In this document: positions 44,127 through 53,865 of the stretch, one piece after another | Position numbering within the stretch: position 1 is the stretch's first letter | Layout: the number at the start of each line of letters is the position of its first letter | Source: Micrococcales bacterium | GTDB lineage: Bacteria > Actinomycetota > Actinomycetes > Actinomycetales > Microbacteriaceae | Direction: 5' to 3' | Assembly (NCBI GenBank): GCA_947454255.1 | Contig: CANGIU010000001.1 | Coordinates: 53,742-117,741 of the forward strand | Length of the DNA: 64,000 bases | Made by a program: the position numbers and the translations under genes | Notes under the pieces: model-generated | Seen by the model: only the letters and a program-made list of their open reading frames with translations | What the model was told of the DNA's origin: nothing | Databases searched by the model: none

Positions 44127-46367
44127 ATGACGGATATATCCTCAGGTGGAGCACTAGCGGCTCTGCGCTCTAGATTGCCTAGAATATTCACCCGCCCAGT
44201 TGAGGGCTCAGGCATCGCTGATGTAATTAGATCTGCCAAAGTGTCTCACCCTAAGGCAGACTTCGCCATTGTCGAAAAGGCCTTTGTTGCTGCTGAGAAG
44301 GCTCATTTAGGTCAGACCCGTAAGAGTGGTGACCCATACATTACTCATCCCGTAGCGGTCGCTCAGCTGTTGGCGGACCTTGGCATCGGCCCTGCGGGCT
44401 TGGCAGCGGCATTGCTTCATGACACTGTCGAAGATACTGACTATTCATTGGATCAGCTCCGAGCCGACTTTGGGGATGAAATAGCAATGCTGGTCGATGG
44501 CGTTACAAAACTAGACAAAGTGAAGTTCGGTGACACAGCCCAGGCAGAAACTGTTCGCAAGATGGTAGTAGCCATGTCAAAGGACATCAGAGTCCTAGTG
44601 ATCAAACTCGCTGACCGGCTTCACAACGCGAGAACCTGGGGATTCGTCGCAGAAGAAAAGGCTAGATACAAGGCTCAGGAAACCCTGGAAATCTACGCCC
44701 CACTTGCTCACCGCTTAGGTATCTCTACGTTCAAGTGGGAACTCGAGGACATTTCCTTTTCAGTTCTCTACCCAAAGGTTTATGACGAGATAGTCAACTT
44801 AGTAAAGCAACGCTCACCTAAGCGAGATGAGTTCATCCAAGGAGTTATTTCCTCGATTGACTCTGATCTAAAAGACAACAAAATCAAGGGTAACGTAGCC
44901 GGTAGACCGAAGCAGTATTACTCGATATATCAAAAGATGGTCGTTCGAGGCCGTGAGTTCGACGACATTTACGATCTTGTCGGAATTCGCGTCATAGTTC
45001 CTGAGGTGAGGGATTGCTACGCAATTCTTGGCTCAATTCACGCACGATGGAATCCTGTTCCAGGTCGTTTCAAAGATTACATTGCAATGCCTAAATTTAA
45101 TCTGTACCAGTCTCTTCACACAACGGTAATTGGGCCTAGCGGGCGACCTGTTGAGATTCAAATTAGAACTCAGGAAATGCATAACAGAGCTGAGTTTGGT
45201 GTTGCTGCTCACTGGAAATACAAAGAAGGATCTGCAGACGGAAAGATCAGTAATGACGATGATCTTGTTTGGCTCAAGCACCTATCTGACTGGCAACATG
45301 AGACAGCTGATCCAAGTGAATTCCTTGATGCTTTGAGATTTGAAATCGGTGCCAAGGAAGTTTATGCATTTACTCCAAAGGGCCGAGTGATAGGGCTATC
45401 AACCGGCTCAACAGCAGTTGACTTCGCTTACGCCGTACATACCGAGGTGGGGCACCGAACCATGGGTGCCAAGGTGAATGGTCGATTAGTTCCACTAGAA
45501 ACTCCATTACATTCAGGTGATGTCGTTGAAATTCTCACATCCAAGTCTCAAGATGCAGGACCAAGTCAAGACTGGCTGCAATTTGCGCAAAGCCAGCGCG
45601 CAAGATCGAAGATCAAGGCTTGGTTCTCAGCCGAGCGAAAAGACGACGCTATCGAACGCGGCAAGGACCTTCTGGCGAAAGCTCTTCGAAAGCAGAACCT
45701 ACCTATTCAAAGAGCCTTAGCGACAGACAGCCTACTAAAGATTACTAGCGACCTTAGGTATGCAGACCCAGCTGATTTGTATGCGGCGATTGGCGATAAC
45801 CACATTTCCGCTCAGTCAGTTGTAGAGAAGATGTCAGCAGCACTGTCACTTGATGAGGATGCCGAAGAGGCTGTATTCGAGCTTCCTAACAAGCCCGCAA
45901 CTAAATTGCGTAATAGTGACTCTGGAGTTCTTGTAAGAGGCGATACTGACGTCATGGTCAAACTGGCCAGATGTTGCACCCCAGTGCCAGGGGATGAGAT
46001 TCTTGGATTCATTACCCGCGCAACAGGTGTCTCGGTTCACAGAAGTGATTGCAAGAATGCTGATGATCTTCGTAATCAGCCTGAGCGATTGATAGAAGTG
46101 TCTTGGGATATCAATGCGAAGTCACTGTTCTTGGTTCAGATTCAAATCGAGGCTCTTGATCGTGGGGGACTGCTAAGTGACGTTACTCGAGTGTTGAGCG
46201 AACACCATGTGAATATTCTTTCGGCTTCAGTATCAACCAGAGCGGACAGAGTTGCGTTGAGCAGGTTTGTTTTTGAAATGAGTAACCCAGCAGCGTTGGA
46301 CGCATTGCTAAATGCGGTTAGAAGAATTGATAACGTCTACGACGTATACCGAGTTAGCAATTCTTAG
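44127..46367 (+). CDS. rel: Bifunctional (p)ppGpp synthetase/hydrolase
   Basis: Stringent-response enzyme of the long RelA/SpoT type, 746 aa. Hydrolase domain: THPVAVAQLLADL and LLHDTVEDTDYSLDQL (HDxxED) and ADRLHNARTWG. Synthetase domain: YYSIYQKMVVRGREFDDIYD and LYQSLHTTVIGPSGRPVEIQ. TGS domain from VYAFTPKGRVIGLSTGSTA; ACT domain at the end (LLSDVTRVLSEHHVNIL). Both activities look intact. AAGAGGTAAG precedes the ATG. The 3' end overlaps DUF349 by 4 nt. Confidence 0.96.
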   Translation: MTDISSGGALAALRSRLPRIFTRPVEGSGIADVIRSAKVSHPKADFAIVEKAFVAAEKAHLGQTRKSGDPYITHPVAVAQLLADLGIGPAGLAAALLHDTVEDTDYSLDQLRADFGDEIAMLVDGVTKLDKVKFGDTAQAETVRKMVVAMSKDIRVLVIKLADRLHNARTWGFVAEEKARYKAQETLEIYAPLAHRLGISTFKWELEDISFSVLYPKVYDEIVNLVKQRSPKRDEFIQGVISSIDSDLKDNKIKGNVAGRPKQYYSIYQKMVVRGREFDDIYDLVGIRVIVPEVRDCYAILGSIHARWNPVPGRFKDYIAMPKFNLYQSLHTTVIGPSGRPVEIQIRTQEMHNRAEFGVAAHWKYKEGSADGKISNDDDLVWLKHLSDWQHETADPSEFLDALRFEIGAKEVYAFTPKGRVIGLSTGSTAVDFAYAVHTEVGHRTMGAKVNGRLVPLETPLHSGDVVEILTSKSQDAGPSQDWLQFAQSQRARSKIKAWFSAERKDDAIERGKDLLAKALRKQNLPIQRALATDSLLKITSDLRYADPADLYAAIGDNHISAQSVVEKMSAALSLDEDAEEAVFELPNKPATKLRNSDSGVLVRGDTDVMVKLARCCTPVPGDEILGFITRATGVSVHRSDCKNADDLRNQPERLIEVSWDINAKSLFLVQIQIEALDRGGLLSDVTRVLSEHHVNILSASVSTRADRVALSRFVFEMSNPAALDALLNAVRRIDNVYDVYRVSNS

Positions 46368-47599
46368 CTGTTAGCAAGAACAACTTCAAGCCAGGTCTTT
46401 TTTGTCTCTAGTGCTTCCTGAGCCTTTGCTATCTTGTTGGCGCCACCACTTGCTTTAGCCTCTTCGAGATCAGCTTCCAATTTTGAAATCTGTGTCTCAA
46501 GTTGCGAACGAAGGGAATTTGTGCGGTCGATAGTAGCAGGATCACTCTTGCGCCATAGCTCTTCTTCAACTTTGCGAATCTTTGCTTCAACTGCTTTCAA
46601 GCGATCTTCGGTAGGGCGAATCTGGTCGCGAGGGACCTTTCCTGCCTTTTCCCACCTTGAGTTGATAGATTTCATCGCTGCTTTTGCGGCATCTAAGTTT
46701 GCGTTTGGATCAATCTTTTCGGCTTCTTCTAGAAGAGCAAGCTTGCCCGCCAAATTGCCGGCATACTCGACATCGTCAGCTGCAGATTTGATGCTCTTTG
46801 CAGCATAAATTGCGTCCCCTGCCGCTTTGAATCTAGCCCAGTGCGCGTCGTCTGTCTTAAGTTTGGCCTTTGGCAAGGCCTTCCAAGCAGTGAGCAAGTC
46901 TTTGTATTCGTTAACTGCATCAGCGCCTTTGGCAACCAAAGCTTCTGCCTTTACTACTAGGTCAAGTTTGGCTTGCTTGCCTACCTTCGCAGCAGCGTCA
47001 GCGGCAGCAAAGTATGAGCGCTTGTGTGAGTCGAAAGTGTTTCTGGCCTTAGAGAAGCGGTGCCAAAGCTCATCTGCTTTGCTCTTTGGAAGTTTGACCG
47101 AATTCTTTTGCATCTCTTGCCATGTTGTGAAGAGTTCAAGCATCTTTGCACTTGAACTCTTGTAGTTGATCTTCTGAGGATCTAGAGCAGCAATTGTTTC
47201 TGCTTCAAGGACGATGGCTTCCCTCGCGATAAGCGCAGCAGCAACCTCTTCAGCATATTTCGCAGCCGATTCTGCAAGTGCTTCTGTCAGTGATGCCTTG
47301 ACGGTAGCAACTCGATTACGCAGAGCAGATAAATCTCCAAGAGCGGAAGGAGTAGCTAAATCAGTTAGTAGCTTGTCAGCTGATTTTGATATTGATTTAG
47401 GGTCAGCTTTCGCCTTTACTCTCTGTTCAAGAATTCTCACTTGATCGGCAAGATCCTGGAATCGCTTTGTATAAAGAGCGACTGCTTGCTCAATAGTCAT
47501 CTCAGGTTGAGAACCAATTAATCGTTCGACTCCACCATCAATGACGAAGACGTTTCCGCTTTCATCGACTCTGCCGAAACTTGCCTCAACTGTTGACAC
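46364..47599 (-). CDS. DUF349 domain-containing coiled-coil protein
   Basis: A 411-aa alpha-helical protein with several DUF349 repeats, function unknown. Repeats are visible as LWHRFSKARNTFDSHKRSYF, LLTAWKALPKAKLKTDDAHW and WEKAGKVPRDQIRPTEDRLK. It is rich in Ala, Lys and Glu and ends in a coiled coil (LETQISKLEADLEEAKAS). GTG start with GGGAG 6 nt upstream. It follows the cyclophilin by 23 nt on the same strand; this pair beside rel is common in actinobacteria. Confidence 0.9.
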   Translation of the reverse strand: MSTVEASFGRVDESGNVFVIDGGVERLIGSQPEMTIEQAVALYTKRFQDLADQVRILEQRVKAKADPKSISKSADKLLTDLATPSALGDLSALRNRVATVKASLTEALAESAAKYAEEVAAALIAREAIVLEAETIAALDPQKINYKSSSAKMLELFTTWQEMQKNSVKLPKSKADELWHRFSKARNTFDSHKRSYFAAADAAAKVGKQAKLDLVVKAEALVAKGADAVNEYKDLLTAWKALPKAKLKTDDAHWARFKAAGDAIYAAKSIKSAADDVEYAGNLAGKLALLEEAEKIDPNANLDAAKAAMKSINSRWEKAGKVPRDQIRPTEDRLKAVEAKIRKVEEELWRKSDPATIDRTNSLRSQLETQISKLEADLEEAKASGGANKIAKAQEALETKKTWLEVVLANS

Positions 47600-47622
47600 T
47601 GATTGCTCCCTGGGTGATCTTG

Positions 47623-48429
47623 CTATTTGAGTGTAATGGTATTGATGCTGGTAGAAACCTTTGGTGCACCGTCGCCGCTACCATCTTTGGTGCCAGCCTT
47701 GATGATCGGATCTAGACCCGAAAGACCACTGGTAACTTCTCCAAAGACAGTGTATCCACCTGCAACATCGTCTGGAATTTGAGAGTCCTTGTAGACGATG
47801 AAGAACTGGCTTCCCATAGAAGTACCACTGTTCTTTGTTCTAGCCATCGCAAGCCATCCCTTTTTGTATGTCGGGACAGTACCTTTTGCAGCAGTTGGAG
47901 CATTCTCGATTGGTCCAAATGAATAGCCAGGGCCACCAGAACCGTTTCCTTGAGGGTCACCACATTGCAACACATAGATACCTGAAGTGGTGAGTCTGTG
48001 ACAAGAGATGCCAGTGTAGAAACCAGACGTTTGTGCAAGATAAACAAAATTACCAACAGCCTGTGGTGCCTTCGCTCCATAGAGCTTTACATCGAGTGCC
48101 TTTTTGTTAACGAGAATTTGACCTGTCCAGTCGCGACATTCAGAAATACCTGAATCAGGAATCTGAGCGGGATTTGGTTTGCCGCTAATAGATGGAATTG
48201 GGGTTTGAGTGACTTTGATACATGAGTCTGCAGACATTCCAGGACCAGCATTGAAATATACGAACTGAGATATTGACGCGAACACAATGACTGCTGCTGT
48301 AATAATCACTGCTAGTCGGTTATCGCGGGCGCGTACTTTAACCTTGTGATCGATTACAACCTGCTTAGCTTCGAAGTTCTTTAAGCTCTTCTTTGCTGAG
48401 TCCAATGTGCTCTTGCTGCTCTTAGCCAA
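47623..48429 (-). CDS. Membrane-anchored cyclophilin-type peptidyl-prolyl isomerase
   Basis: Peptidyl-prolyl cis-trans isomerase, 268 aa, exported. A basic cytoplasmic N-terminus (residues 1-about 38) is followed by one membrane segment LAVIITAAVIVFASISQFVY. The cyclophilin domain spans about residues 100-268: GNFVYLAQTSGFYTGISCHRL, LQCGDPQGNGSGGPGYSFG, MARTKNSGTSMGSQFFIVYK. GGAGG precedes the ATG, and TAAAAT (48465-48460, minus strand) may be its -10. The first gene of a two-gene transcript with DUF349. Confidence 0.93.
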   Translation of the reverse strand: MAKSSKSTLDSAKKSLKNFEAKQVVIDHKVKVRARDNRLAVIITAAVIVFASISQFVYFNAGPGMSADSCIKVTQTPIPSISGKPNPAQIPDSGISECRDWTGQILVNKKALDVKLYGAKAPQAVGNFVYLAQTSGFYTGISCHRLTTSGIYVLQCGDPQGNGSGGPGYSFGPIENAPTAAKGTVPTYKKGWLAMARTKNSGTSMGSQFFIVYKDSQIPDDVAGGYTVFGEVTSGLSGLDPIIKAGTKDGSGDGAPKVSTSINTITLK

Positions 48430-48484
48430 TTTTGCCTCCGTAAAATTCTTTCTTGTTTGATTTTAGAGCAGTCTCCCAGTGGTT

Positions 48485-48490
48485 TAACCT
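48485..48490 (+). promoter_or_regulatory. -10 element for leaderless rarA
   Basis: TAACCT ends 6 nt before GTG 48497. No Shine-Dalgarno precedes the GTG. Weaker match than the TAGNNT members of the series. Confidence 0.45.
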
Positions 48491-48496
48491 TGAATA

Positions 48497-49804
48497 GTGG
48501 ATACTGATGACCTTTTCGATTTTCCGATTGGCATGCCCCTGGCTGCCAGGATGCGCCCACGTAACCTGAGTGAGGTTTATGGCCAGCAAAGCGTTCTAGG
48601 TCCTAATGGCCAAATAGGGCAGCTATTACAGGCGGCAAGTGAGTCCCAGAACCTCGTACCCTCTTTGATCCTCTATGGCCCGCCTGGCACAGGTAAGACC
48701 ACAATTGCTCGTCTACTAGCTAGGCAAAACAATCGTCGGTTCATCGAAGTGAGCGCGATTAACAGCTCAATTGCTGATCTAAGAACTGCAATGCAGACCT
48801 CAAAAACCGATATTCAAAATGGGCTCGCTGCCGCAATCGTATTTATCGACGAAATTCACCGATTCTCTAAGGTTCAGCAAGAATCACTCCTAAAAGCCGT
48901 TGAAGAAGGTGAGATTGTGCTCTTGGGTGCGACCACTGAGAATCCTGGCTTTGCGTTGACTTCAGCAGTGCTCTCTAGAGCATCAGTTATTGAGTTATCG
49001 ACTCTTTCGGTCGAGGATTTGGTTTCCATTCTTAGATTGGCTCTAACTGATGAGAGAGGACTTCACGGCTCCATTACTGCCACTGACGAAGCTCTCCGGT
49101 TGATAGCGACTCTCTCTGGTGGAGACGCTCGCAAGGCGCTGACAGTCCTTGAGACGGCGGCTGTTGCTGCTGAGCGAACAGGAACCAAATCAATAGCAGT
49201 TGGGGAAGTTGAGTCAGCGATCAGTAAGGCCCTGAACCGTTACGACAGCACCGGTGACCAGCACTATGACATTATTAGTGCCTTTATCAAGTCAGTTAGG
49301 GGTTCGGATGCTGATTCTGCCCTACATTGGCTTGCCAGAATGATTGTCGGCGGAGAAGACCCAAGGTTTATCGCCCGAAGGCTCGTAATTCTGGCAGCTG
49401 AAGATATAGGTCTGGCTGATCCAAACGCCATCGTCATAGCAAACTCGGCAATGCAGATTGTGTCTCAAATTGGCATGCCTGAAGGTCGAATACCTCTGGC
49501 CTCAACAACTATCTACTTGGCTCTAGCACCTAAGTCCAATCGCGCCTACCAAGCGATAAATGAGGCAATAGCCGATGTTGAGGCCGGCCTGACCCCAAGT
49601 GTGCCCAGACACTTGCGTTCCGCTGCTATCGGTAAAGACCCAGGTTACGTCTACCCGCATGATTTAGAGGGCGGTATCTCAGACCAGAGCTACATTCCGA
49701 CAGATTCGGCTAGGTCCTATTACCAACCAAAGGAGATTGGCTTCGAAGCCACACTCGCTGAAAGATTTAGACGCATTTTGACGGCTCTTAGGAGAAAACG
49801 CTAG
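48497..49804 (+). CDS. rarA: Replication-associated recombination protein RarA (MgsA)
   Basis: AAA+ ATPase acting at stalled replication forks, 435 aa. LAARMRPRNLSEVYGQQSVLG is the typical start. Walker A LILYGPPGTGKTTIARLLA, Walker B AIVFIDEIHRFSKVQQE, sensor GATTENPGFALTSAVLSR. The C-terminal domain has YDSTGDQHYDIISAFIKSVR and DPRFIARRLVILAAEDIGLA. GTG 48497 lies at the leaderless spacing. It is divergent from the cyclophilin. Confidence 0.93.
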   Translation: MDTDDLFDFPIGMPLAARMRPRNLSEVYGQQSVLGPNGQIGQLLQAASESQNLVPSLILYGPPGTGKTTIARLLARQNNRRFIEVSAINSSIADLRTAMQTSKTDIQNGLAAAIVFIDEIHRFSKVQQESLLKAVEEGEIVLLGATTENPGFALTSAVLSRASVIELSTLSVEDLVSILRLALTDERGLHGSITATDEALRLIATLSGGDARKALTVLETAAVAAERTGTKSIAVGEVESAISKALNRYDSTGDQHYDIISAFIKSVRGSDADSALHWLARMIVGGEDPRFIARRLVILAAEDIGLADPNAIVIANSAMQIVSQIGMPEGRIPLASTTIYLALAPKSNRAYQAINEAIADVEAGLTPSVPRHLRSAAIGKDPGYVYPHDLEGGISDQSYIPTDSARSYYQPKEIGFEATLAERFRRILTALRRKR

Positions 49805-49963
49805 TCCTTGGCTACAGAAGTGATTGCCTGATAAGATTTACAGGTTGCCGACCTGAACCTAACTCATGGCTGCGAGTAGTTCAAACGGTGAGTGTTTCTT
49901 ATTTAGCCAAGAGATACCAGGCACAAAATTTAGCTAATTAATTTGATTTCCCGAAAGGAAAAT

Positions 49964-50593
49964 GTGTCTAAAACCACACGTACCAGAAGCAAGACCCGTT
50001 TGTCTCGTGCATTGGGCATTGCCCTAACTCCAAAAGCAGCAAAGTATCTAGAGAAGCGTCCATACGCTCCAGGTCAGCACGGCCGCACCAAGCGTAAGGC
50101 TGATAGCGACTTCGCAGTCCGTCTTCGTGAGAAGCAGCGTCTTCGTGCGCAATATGGAATCCGTGAAGCACAGCTTCGCAAGACTTTTAACGATGCTAAG
50201 CGTCAAGAAGGTCTAACTGGTGAAAACCTTGTTGAACTTCTAGAAATGAGACTTGACTCATTGGTTCTACGCTCAGGTTTCGCTAGAACTATGGCTCAGG
50301 CTCGTCAGATGGTTGTGCACCGCCACATCTTGATTGATGGTCTACGCGTTGACCGCCCATCAGCTCGAGTGAAGGTTGGACAGATGATCCACGTTCACGA
50401 GAAGAGCGAATCAACTGAGCCTTTCCAGGTTGCAGCTGCCGGTGGACACGTTGATGTTCTTCCTCCAGTTCCTGGCTACCTTTCAGTTGAACTAGACAAG
50501 CTACAAGCAACTCTTCTTCGCCGCCCAAAGCGTGCAGAAGTCCCAATCACATGTGAAGTTCAGCTTGTGGTTGAGTATTACGCTGCTCGCTAG
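49964..50593 (+). CDS. rpsD: 30S ribosomal protein S4
   Basis: Primary 16S rRNA-binding protein, 209 aa, of the actinobacterial zinc-free type. SKTTRTRSKTRLSRALGIAL opens it, then KYLEKRPYAPGQHGRTKRKA and the S4 domain (MRLDSLVLRSGFARTMAQAR, VVHRHILIDGLRVDRPS). The track starts at TTG 49943, but AAGGA lies 4 nt before GTG 49964, which gives the family N-terminus. The 159-nt leader (49805-49963) has a short CAGGT/ACCTG hairpin and an AT-rich segment before the Shine-Dalgarno; I cannot assign an S4 autoregulatory site. Confidence 0.97.
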   Translation: MSKTTRTRSKTRLSRALGIALTPKAAKYLEKRPYAPGQHGRTKRKADSDFAVRLREKQRLRAQYGIREAQLRKTFNDAKRQEGLTGENLVELLEMRLDSLVLRSGFARTMAQARQMVVHRHILIDGLRVDRPSARVKVGQMIHVHEKSESTEPFQVAAAGGHVDVLPPVPGYLSVELDKLQATLLRRPKRAEVPITCEVQLVVEYYAAR

Positions 50594-50611
50594 TAAAGAG
50601 AGATCCCAATC

Positions 50612-50962
50612 ATGAGTGGTGCAGATCAAGCAGCGATTATTTGTGCAATTGCCATTTCGGTTCTAGTTGTTGCCCTAGTGGTAGTTCTAGTGAAGGTTGC
50701 ACGAGTAGTCGATGTTGCATCTGCAACCATTCGTGAAACAGGGGACAGTCTCGTTCCTCTACTTGATGAATTAACTGAGGCAACACAGTCTGCGAACCGA
50801 CAACTCGAGAAGATTGACGTTATTACAGACAGCGTTGTTGAAACTACCACCAACATCTCATCGTTAATCTCCACTCTTACTGACACCATTGGAGGACCTC
50901 TCCTGCGTGTTGGAGAAATTGTTCGGGGAATTACAGGTCTATTAGGTAGGAAAAAGAAGTAG
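50612..50962 (+). CDS. DUF948 membrane-associated protein
   Basis: A 116-aa protein with one N-terminal membrane segment (AAIICAIAISVLVVALVVVL) and a long helical part (LLDELTEATQSANRQLEKID) typical of DUF948, ending basic (GLLGRKKK). Function unknown. It sits with the next small protein between rpsD and alaS, a conserved actinobacterial arrangement. Confidence 0.85.
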   Translation: MSGADQAAIICAIAISVLVVALVVVLVKVARVVDVASATIRETGDSLVPLLDELTEATQSANRQLEKIDVITDSVVETTTNISSLISTLTDTIGGPLLRVGEIVRGITGLLGRKKK

Positions 50963-50964
50963 CT

Positions 50965-51204
50965 ATGCGCAAGTCAGCATTTCTTATTGCAGGTATTGCT
51001 ATTGGCGTGTTTCTGTCTAAGCAGATCGAATCTAATCCCGAGACGAAAAAGGCATTGGATAACGCAACTTCTAAGGTTAAAGAGTTCGCGAACGCCGTCT
51101 CTGTTGGCTACCGAGACCAAGAAGCAAAAGCTGCAAATGCGTCGAAGAAGACTAAGACATCAACTTCCAAGAGTTCTCCTTCAACAGCTAAATCTGCGAG
51201 GTAG
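50965..51204 (+). CDS. Small single-pass protein, YtxH-like
   Basis: A 79-aa protein starting MRKSAFLIAGIAIGVFLSKQ, a short membrane or signal-anchor segment, followed by an amphipathic helix (KKALDNATSKVKEFANAVSV) and a Ser/Lys/Thr-rich tail. It resembles the YtxH-type proteins that follow DUF948 before alaS. The ATG is 2 nt after the DUF948 stop. Function unknown. Confidence 0.75.
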   Translation: MRKSAFLIAGIAIGVFLSKQIESNPETKKALDNATSKVKEFANAVSVGYRDQEAKAANASKKTKTSTSKSSPSTAKSAR

Positions 51205-51207
51205 ATT

Positions 51208-53862
51208 TTGAAGACCGCTGAAATCCAAAGGCGCTGGCTCAAGTTCTTCGAGAGCAAAGACCATGTCATTGTGCCAAGTGCTTCACTTATAAGTGAAGAT
51301 CCATCATTGCTATTCACTGTTGCAGGAATGGTTCCTTTCATTCCCTATATGACTGGTTTGATTCCGGCTCCATACAAGCGTGCAACTAGCGTTCAGAAAT
51401 GTGTGCGCACACTGGACATTGAAGAAGTGGGTAAGACCACTCGTCACGGAACTTTCTTCCAAATGAATGGAAATTTTTCTTTTGGTGATTATTTCAAGCG
51501 TGAAGCGATTGCTTACGCTTGGGAGTTCCTAACTTCTCCTACAGCTGATGGTGGACTCGGGCTAGCTAAAGAGTTGTTGTGGGTAACAGTTTTTAGAGAC
51601 GACGAAGAGTCAATTGGCATCTGGCGTGAAGTTGCTGATATCCCACTCGAAAGAATTCAAAAGCGGGGAATGAAAGACAATTACTGGTCTACTGGCCAGC
51701 CAGGCCCTGCTGGTCCTTGCAGTGAAATCTATTATGACCGCGGTCCTGAATATGGAATCGAAGGTGGTCCTGAAGCCGACGAAGATCGCTACATCGAGAT
51801 CTGGAATCTTGTGTTCATGCAGTATGAACGCGGTCAAGGCGGGGGCAAAGAAGATTTTGAGATTCTTGGCGAACTTCCTAAAAAGAACATTGACACCGGT
51901 ATGGGCTTGGAGCGCGTCGCATTCCTAATGCAGGGAGTCGAGAACCTATATGAAATAGACCAAGTTAGACCAGTGCTTGATCTTGCAGCGGAACTCTCTG
52001 GAAAAGTCTACGGAGCTAACGAAGAGGATGACGTACGTCTCCGGGTAGTTGCCGACCACGTTCGCAGTGCGCTAATGCTTATCTCAGATGGAGTGAGCCC
52101 CGGCAATGATGGACGTGGTTATGTCCTAAGAAGATTGCTTCGAAGAACAGTTAGAGCCATGCGTCTTCTGGGAGTAAATGAACCAGTGTTCGCAAAGCTA
52201 TTTGAAACATCAAAGAACGCTATGGTCGATGCTTATCCAGATCTCAACGACCAATACACTCGAATTGATAAGACAGTACGTGCTGAAGAAGAAGCGTTCC
52301 TTAGAACACTCGTATCTGGAACCGCTGTGCTTGACATCGCTATTCAAGACGCAAAAGCAAAAGCAACTACAGAACTAGACGGCGCAACGACATTCTTACT
52401 TCACGACACCTATGGCTTTCCTATAGATCTGACTGTTGAAATCGCCGAAGAGTCTGGCTTAGCAGTTAATCGAGAAGCATTCACTGCTTTGATGCTCGAA
52501 CAAAAGACTCGAGCTAAAGCTGACGCAAAGATGAAGAAATCTGGCGCTACTGATCTCTCTGTTTATGGTGAATTTAGAACTCTTGGACTAACAAATTTCA
52601 CTGGTTATGAATCATTGAATTCCGAAGGAAAAGTTTTAGGAATCATTCAAGATGGTTCACCAGTTAAGGAAGCCAGCCAAGGAGACGTTGTTGAGGTAAT
52701 CCTGGACTCCACAAGTTTCTATGCTGAATCCGGTGGTCAAATTGCGGACGTTGGTCTAATCCTTGGAAATGGATTTGAACTAGAGGTACTTGATGTGCAG
52801 AAACCTGTTAAGGGTTTGATTTCACACAAGGTTCTAATCAAATCAGGTGGCGTTTCAGTGAACAGCGTGGCTCAGACAAAAGTTGATAGTAACTGGCGAC
52901 TGGGTGCAGCTCAGGCTCACTCTGGTACTCACGTGGTTCACGCAGCCTTACGGCAAGTGCTTGGCCCAACCGCTTTGCAATCTGGTTCGTACAACAAGCC
53001 TGGCTATTTGCGCTTGGACTTCTCTTGGAATGCCGCACTTTCATCAGAGACAAGATCTGAAATTGAAGAGATTAGCAATCTAGCGATTAGGCAGGACCTT
53101 GCTGTTAGCGCTCAACTAATGTCACTTCCAGATGCTAAAACTTGGGGAGCGGTTGCTCTGTTTGGTGAAACATATGAAGAGAGTGTCAGGGTTATCGAAA
53201 TTGGTGGACCATGGTCCCGAGAACTATGTGGTGGAACACACGTTTCTCGTAGTTCCCAAATCGGTTTGGTATCTATAACCAATGAATCTTCGGTTGGATC
53301 TGGTTCGAGAAGACTAGAAGCCCTGGTTGGTTTTGAGGCTTTGACTTCACTCAACAGAGATCGGCTGCTTTTGCAGCAGATTTCGGAGAGCTTGAAAGTT
53401 ACTCCAGCAAATGCATCGGAGCGACTCGCAATTGTCCTCCAAGAATTGAAAGATTCGCAGCGTCAGCTTAATGCACTCCAGGCTGCTTCATTAGGTTCCA
53501 AAATTCCTGAGCTAATTGCATCCGGTAAAGATCTTTCAAAAGCATTCGTGGTTGCAACGAACGTTTGGGAACTTCCAAGTGTTGATGTTTTGCGTGATCT
53601 CGGGGTCAAAATGCGCGACCAGCTTTCAGATCGATCTGCTGTGATTGCGCTCTTCGCAGTTATCGACGCTAAGCCAAGCGTTCTTGTCGTGGCTAATGAC
53701 TTAGCACAGTCAAAGGGAATCAATGCGGGGGACTTGGTAAAGGTAGCCAGCTCCGTACTAGGAGGCGGTGGAGGTGGTAAGGCTGATATCGCTCAAGGTG
53801 GAGGCGTTGCAATTACTGAGATTCCAAACGCAATCGCAGCAATTGTTGAGAGTTTGAGCTAA
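51208..53862 (+). CDS. alaS: Alanyl-tRNA synthetase
   Basis: Class II synthetase with editing domain, 884 aa. The start KTAEIQRRWLKFFESKDH leads to TVAGMVPFIPYMTGL and RTLDIEEVGKTTRHGTFFQM of the catalytic core. Editing site: AQAHSGTHVVHAALRQVLG (HxxxH) and RELCGGTHVSRSSQIG. The C-terminal glycine-rich GGGGGGKADIAQGGG is in place. TTG start with GAGG 7 nt upstream, 3 nt after the small upstream gene. Confidence 0.97.
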   Translation: MKTAEIQRRWLKFFESKDHVIVPSASLISEDPSLLFTVAGMVPFIPYMTGLIPAPYKRATSVQKCVRTLDIEEVGKTTRHGTFFQMNGNFSFGDYFKREAIAYAWEFLTSPTADGGLGLAKELLWVTVFRDDEESIGIWREVADIPLERIQKRGMKDNYWSTGQPGPAGPCSEIYYDRGPEYGIEGGPEADEDRYIEIWNLVFMQYERGQGGGKEDFEILGELPKKNIDTGMGLERVAFLMQGVENLYEIDQVRPVLDLAAELSGKVYGANEEDDVRLRVVADHVRSALMLISDGVSPGNDGRGYVLRRLLRRTVRAMRLLGVNEPVFAKLFETSKNAMVDAYPDLNDQYTRIDKTVRAEEEAFLRTLVSGTAVLDIAIQDAKAKATTELDGATTFLLHDTYGFPIDLTVEIAEESGLAVNREAFTALMLEQKTRAKADAKMKKSGATDLSVYGEFRTLGLTNFTGYESLNSEGKVLGIIQDGSPVKEASQGDVVEVILDSTSFYAESGGQIADVGLILGNGFELEVLDVQKPVKGLISHKVLIKSGGVSVNSVAQTKVDSNWRLGAAQAHSGTHVVHAALRQVLGPTALQSGSYNKPGYLRLDFSWNAALSSETRSEIEEISNLAIRQDLAVSAQLMSLPDAKTWGAVALFGETYEESVRVIEIGGPWSRELCGGTHVSRSSQIGLVSITNESSVGSGSRRLEALVGFEALTSLNRDRLLLQQISESLKVTPANASERLAIVLQELKDSQRQLNALQAASLGSKIPELIASGKDLSKAFVVATNVWELPSVDVLRDLGVKMRDQLSDRSAVIALFAVIDAKPSVLVVANDLAQSKGINAGDLVKVASSVLGGGGGGKADIAQGGGVAITEIPNAIAAIVESLS

Positions 53863-53865
53863 TTA

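Noticed and set aside
49805-49963. S4 autoregulatory leader or another structured RNA before rpsD
   Set aside because: Only a 5-bp CAGGT/ACCTG hairpin is visible; it does not resemble known S4 leader structures.
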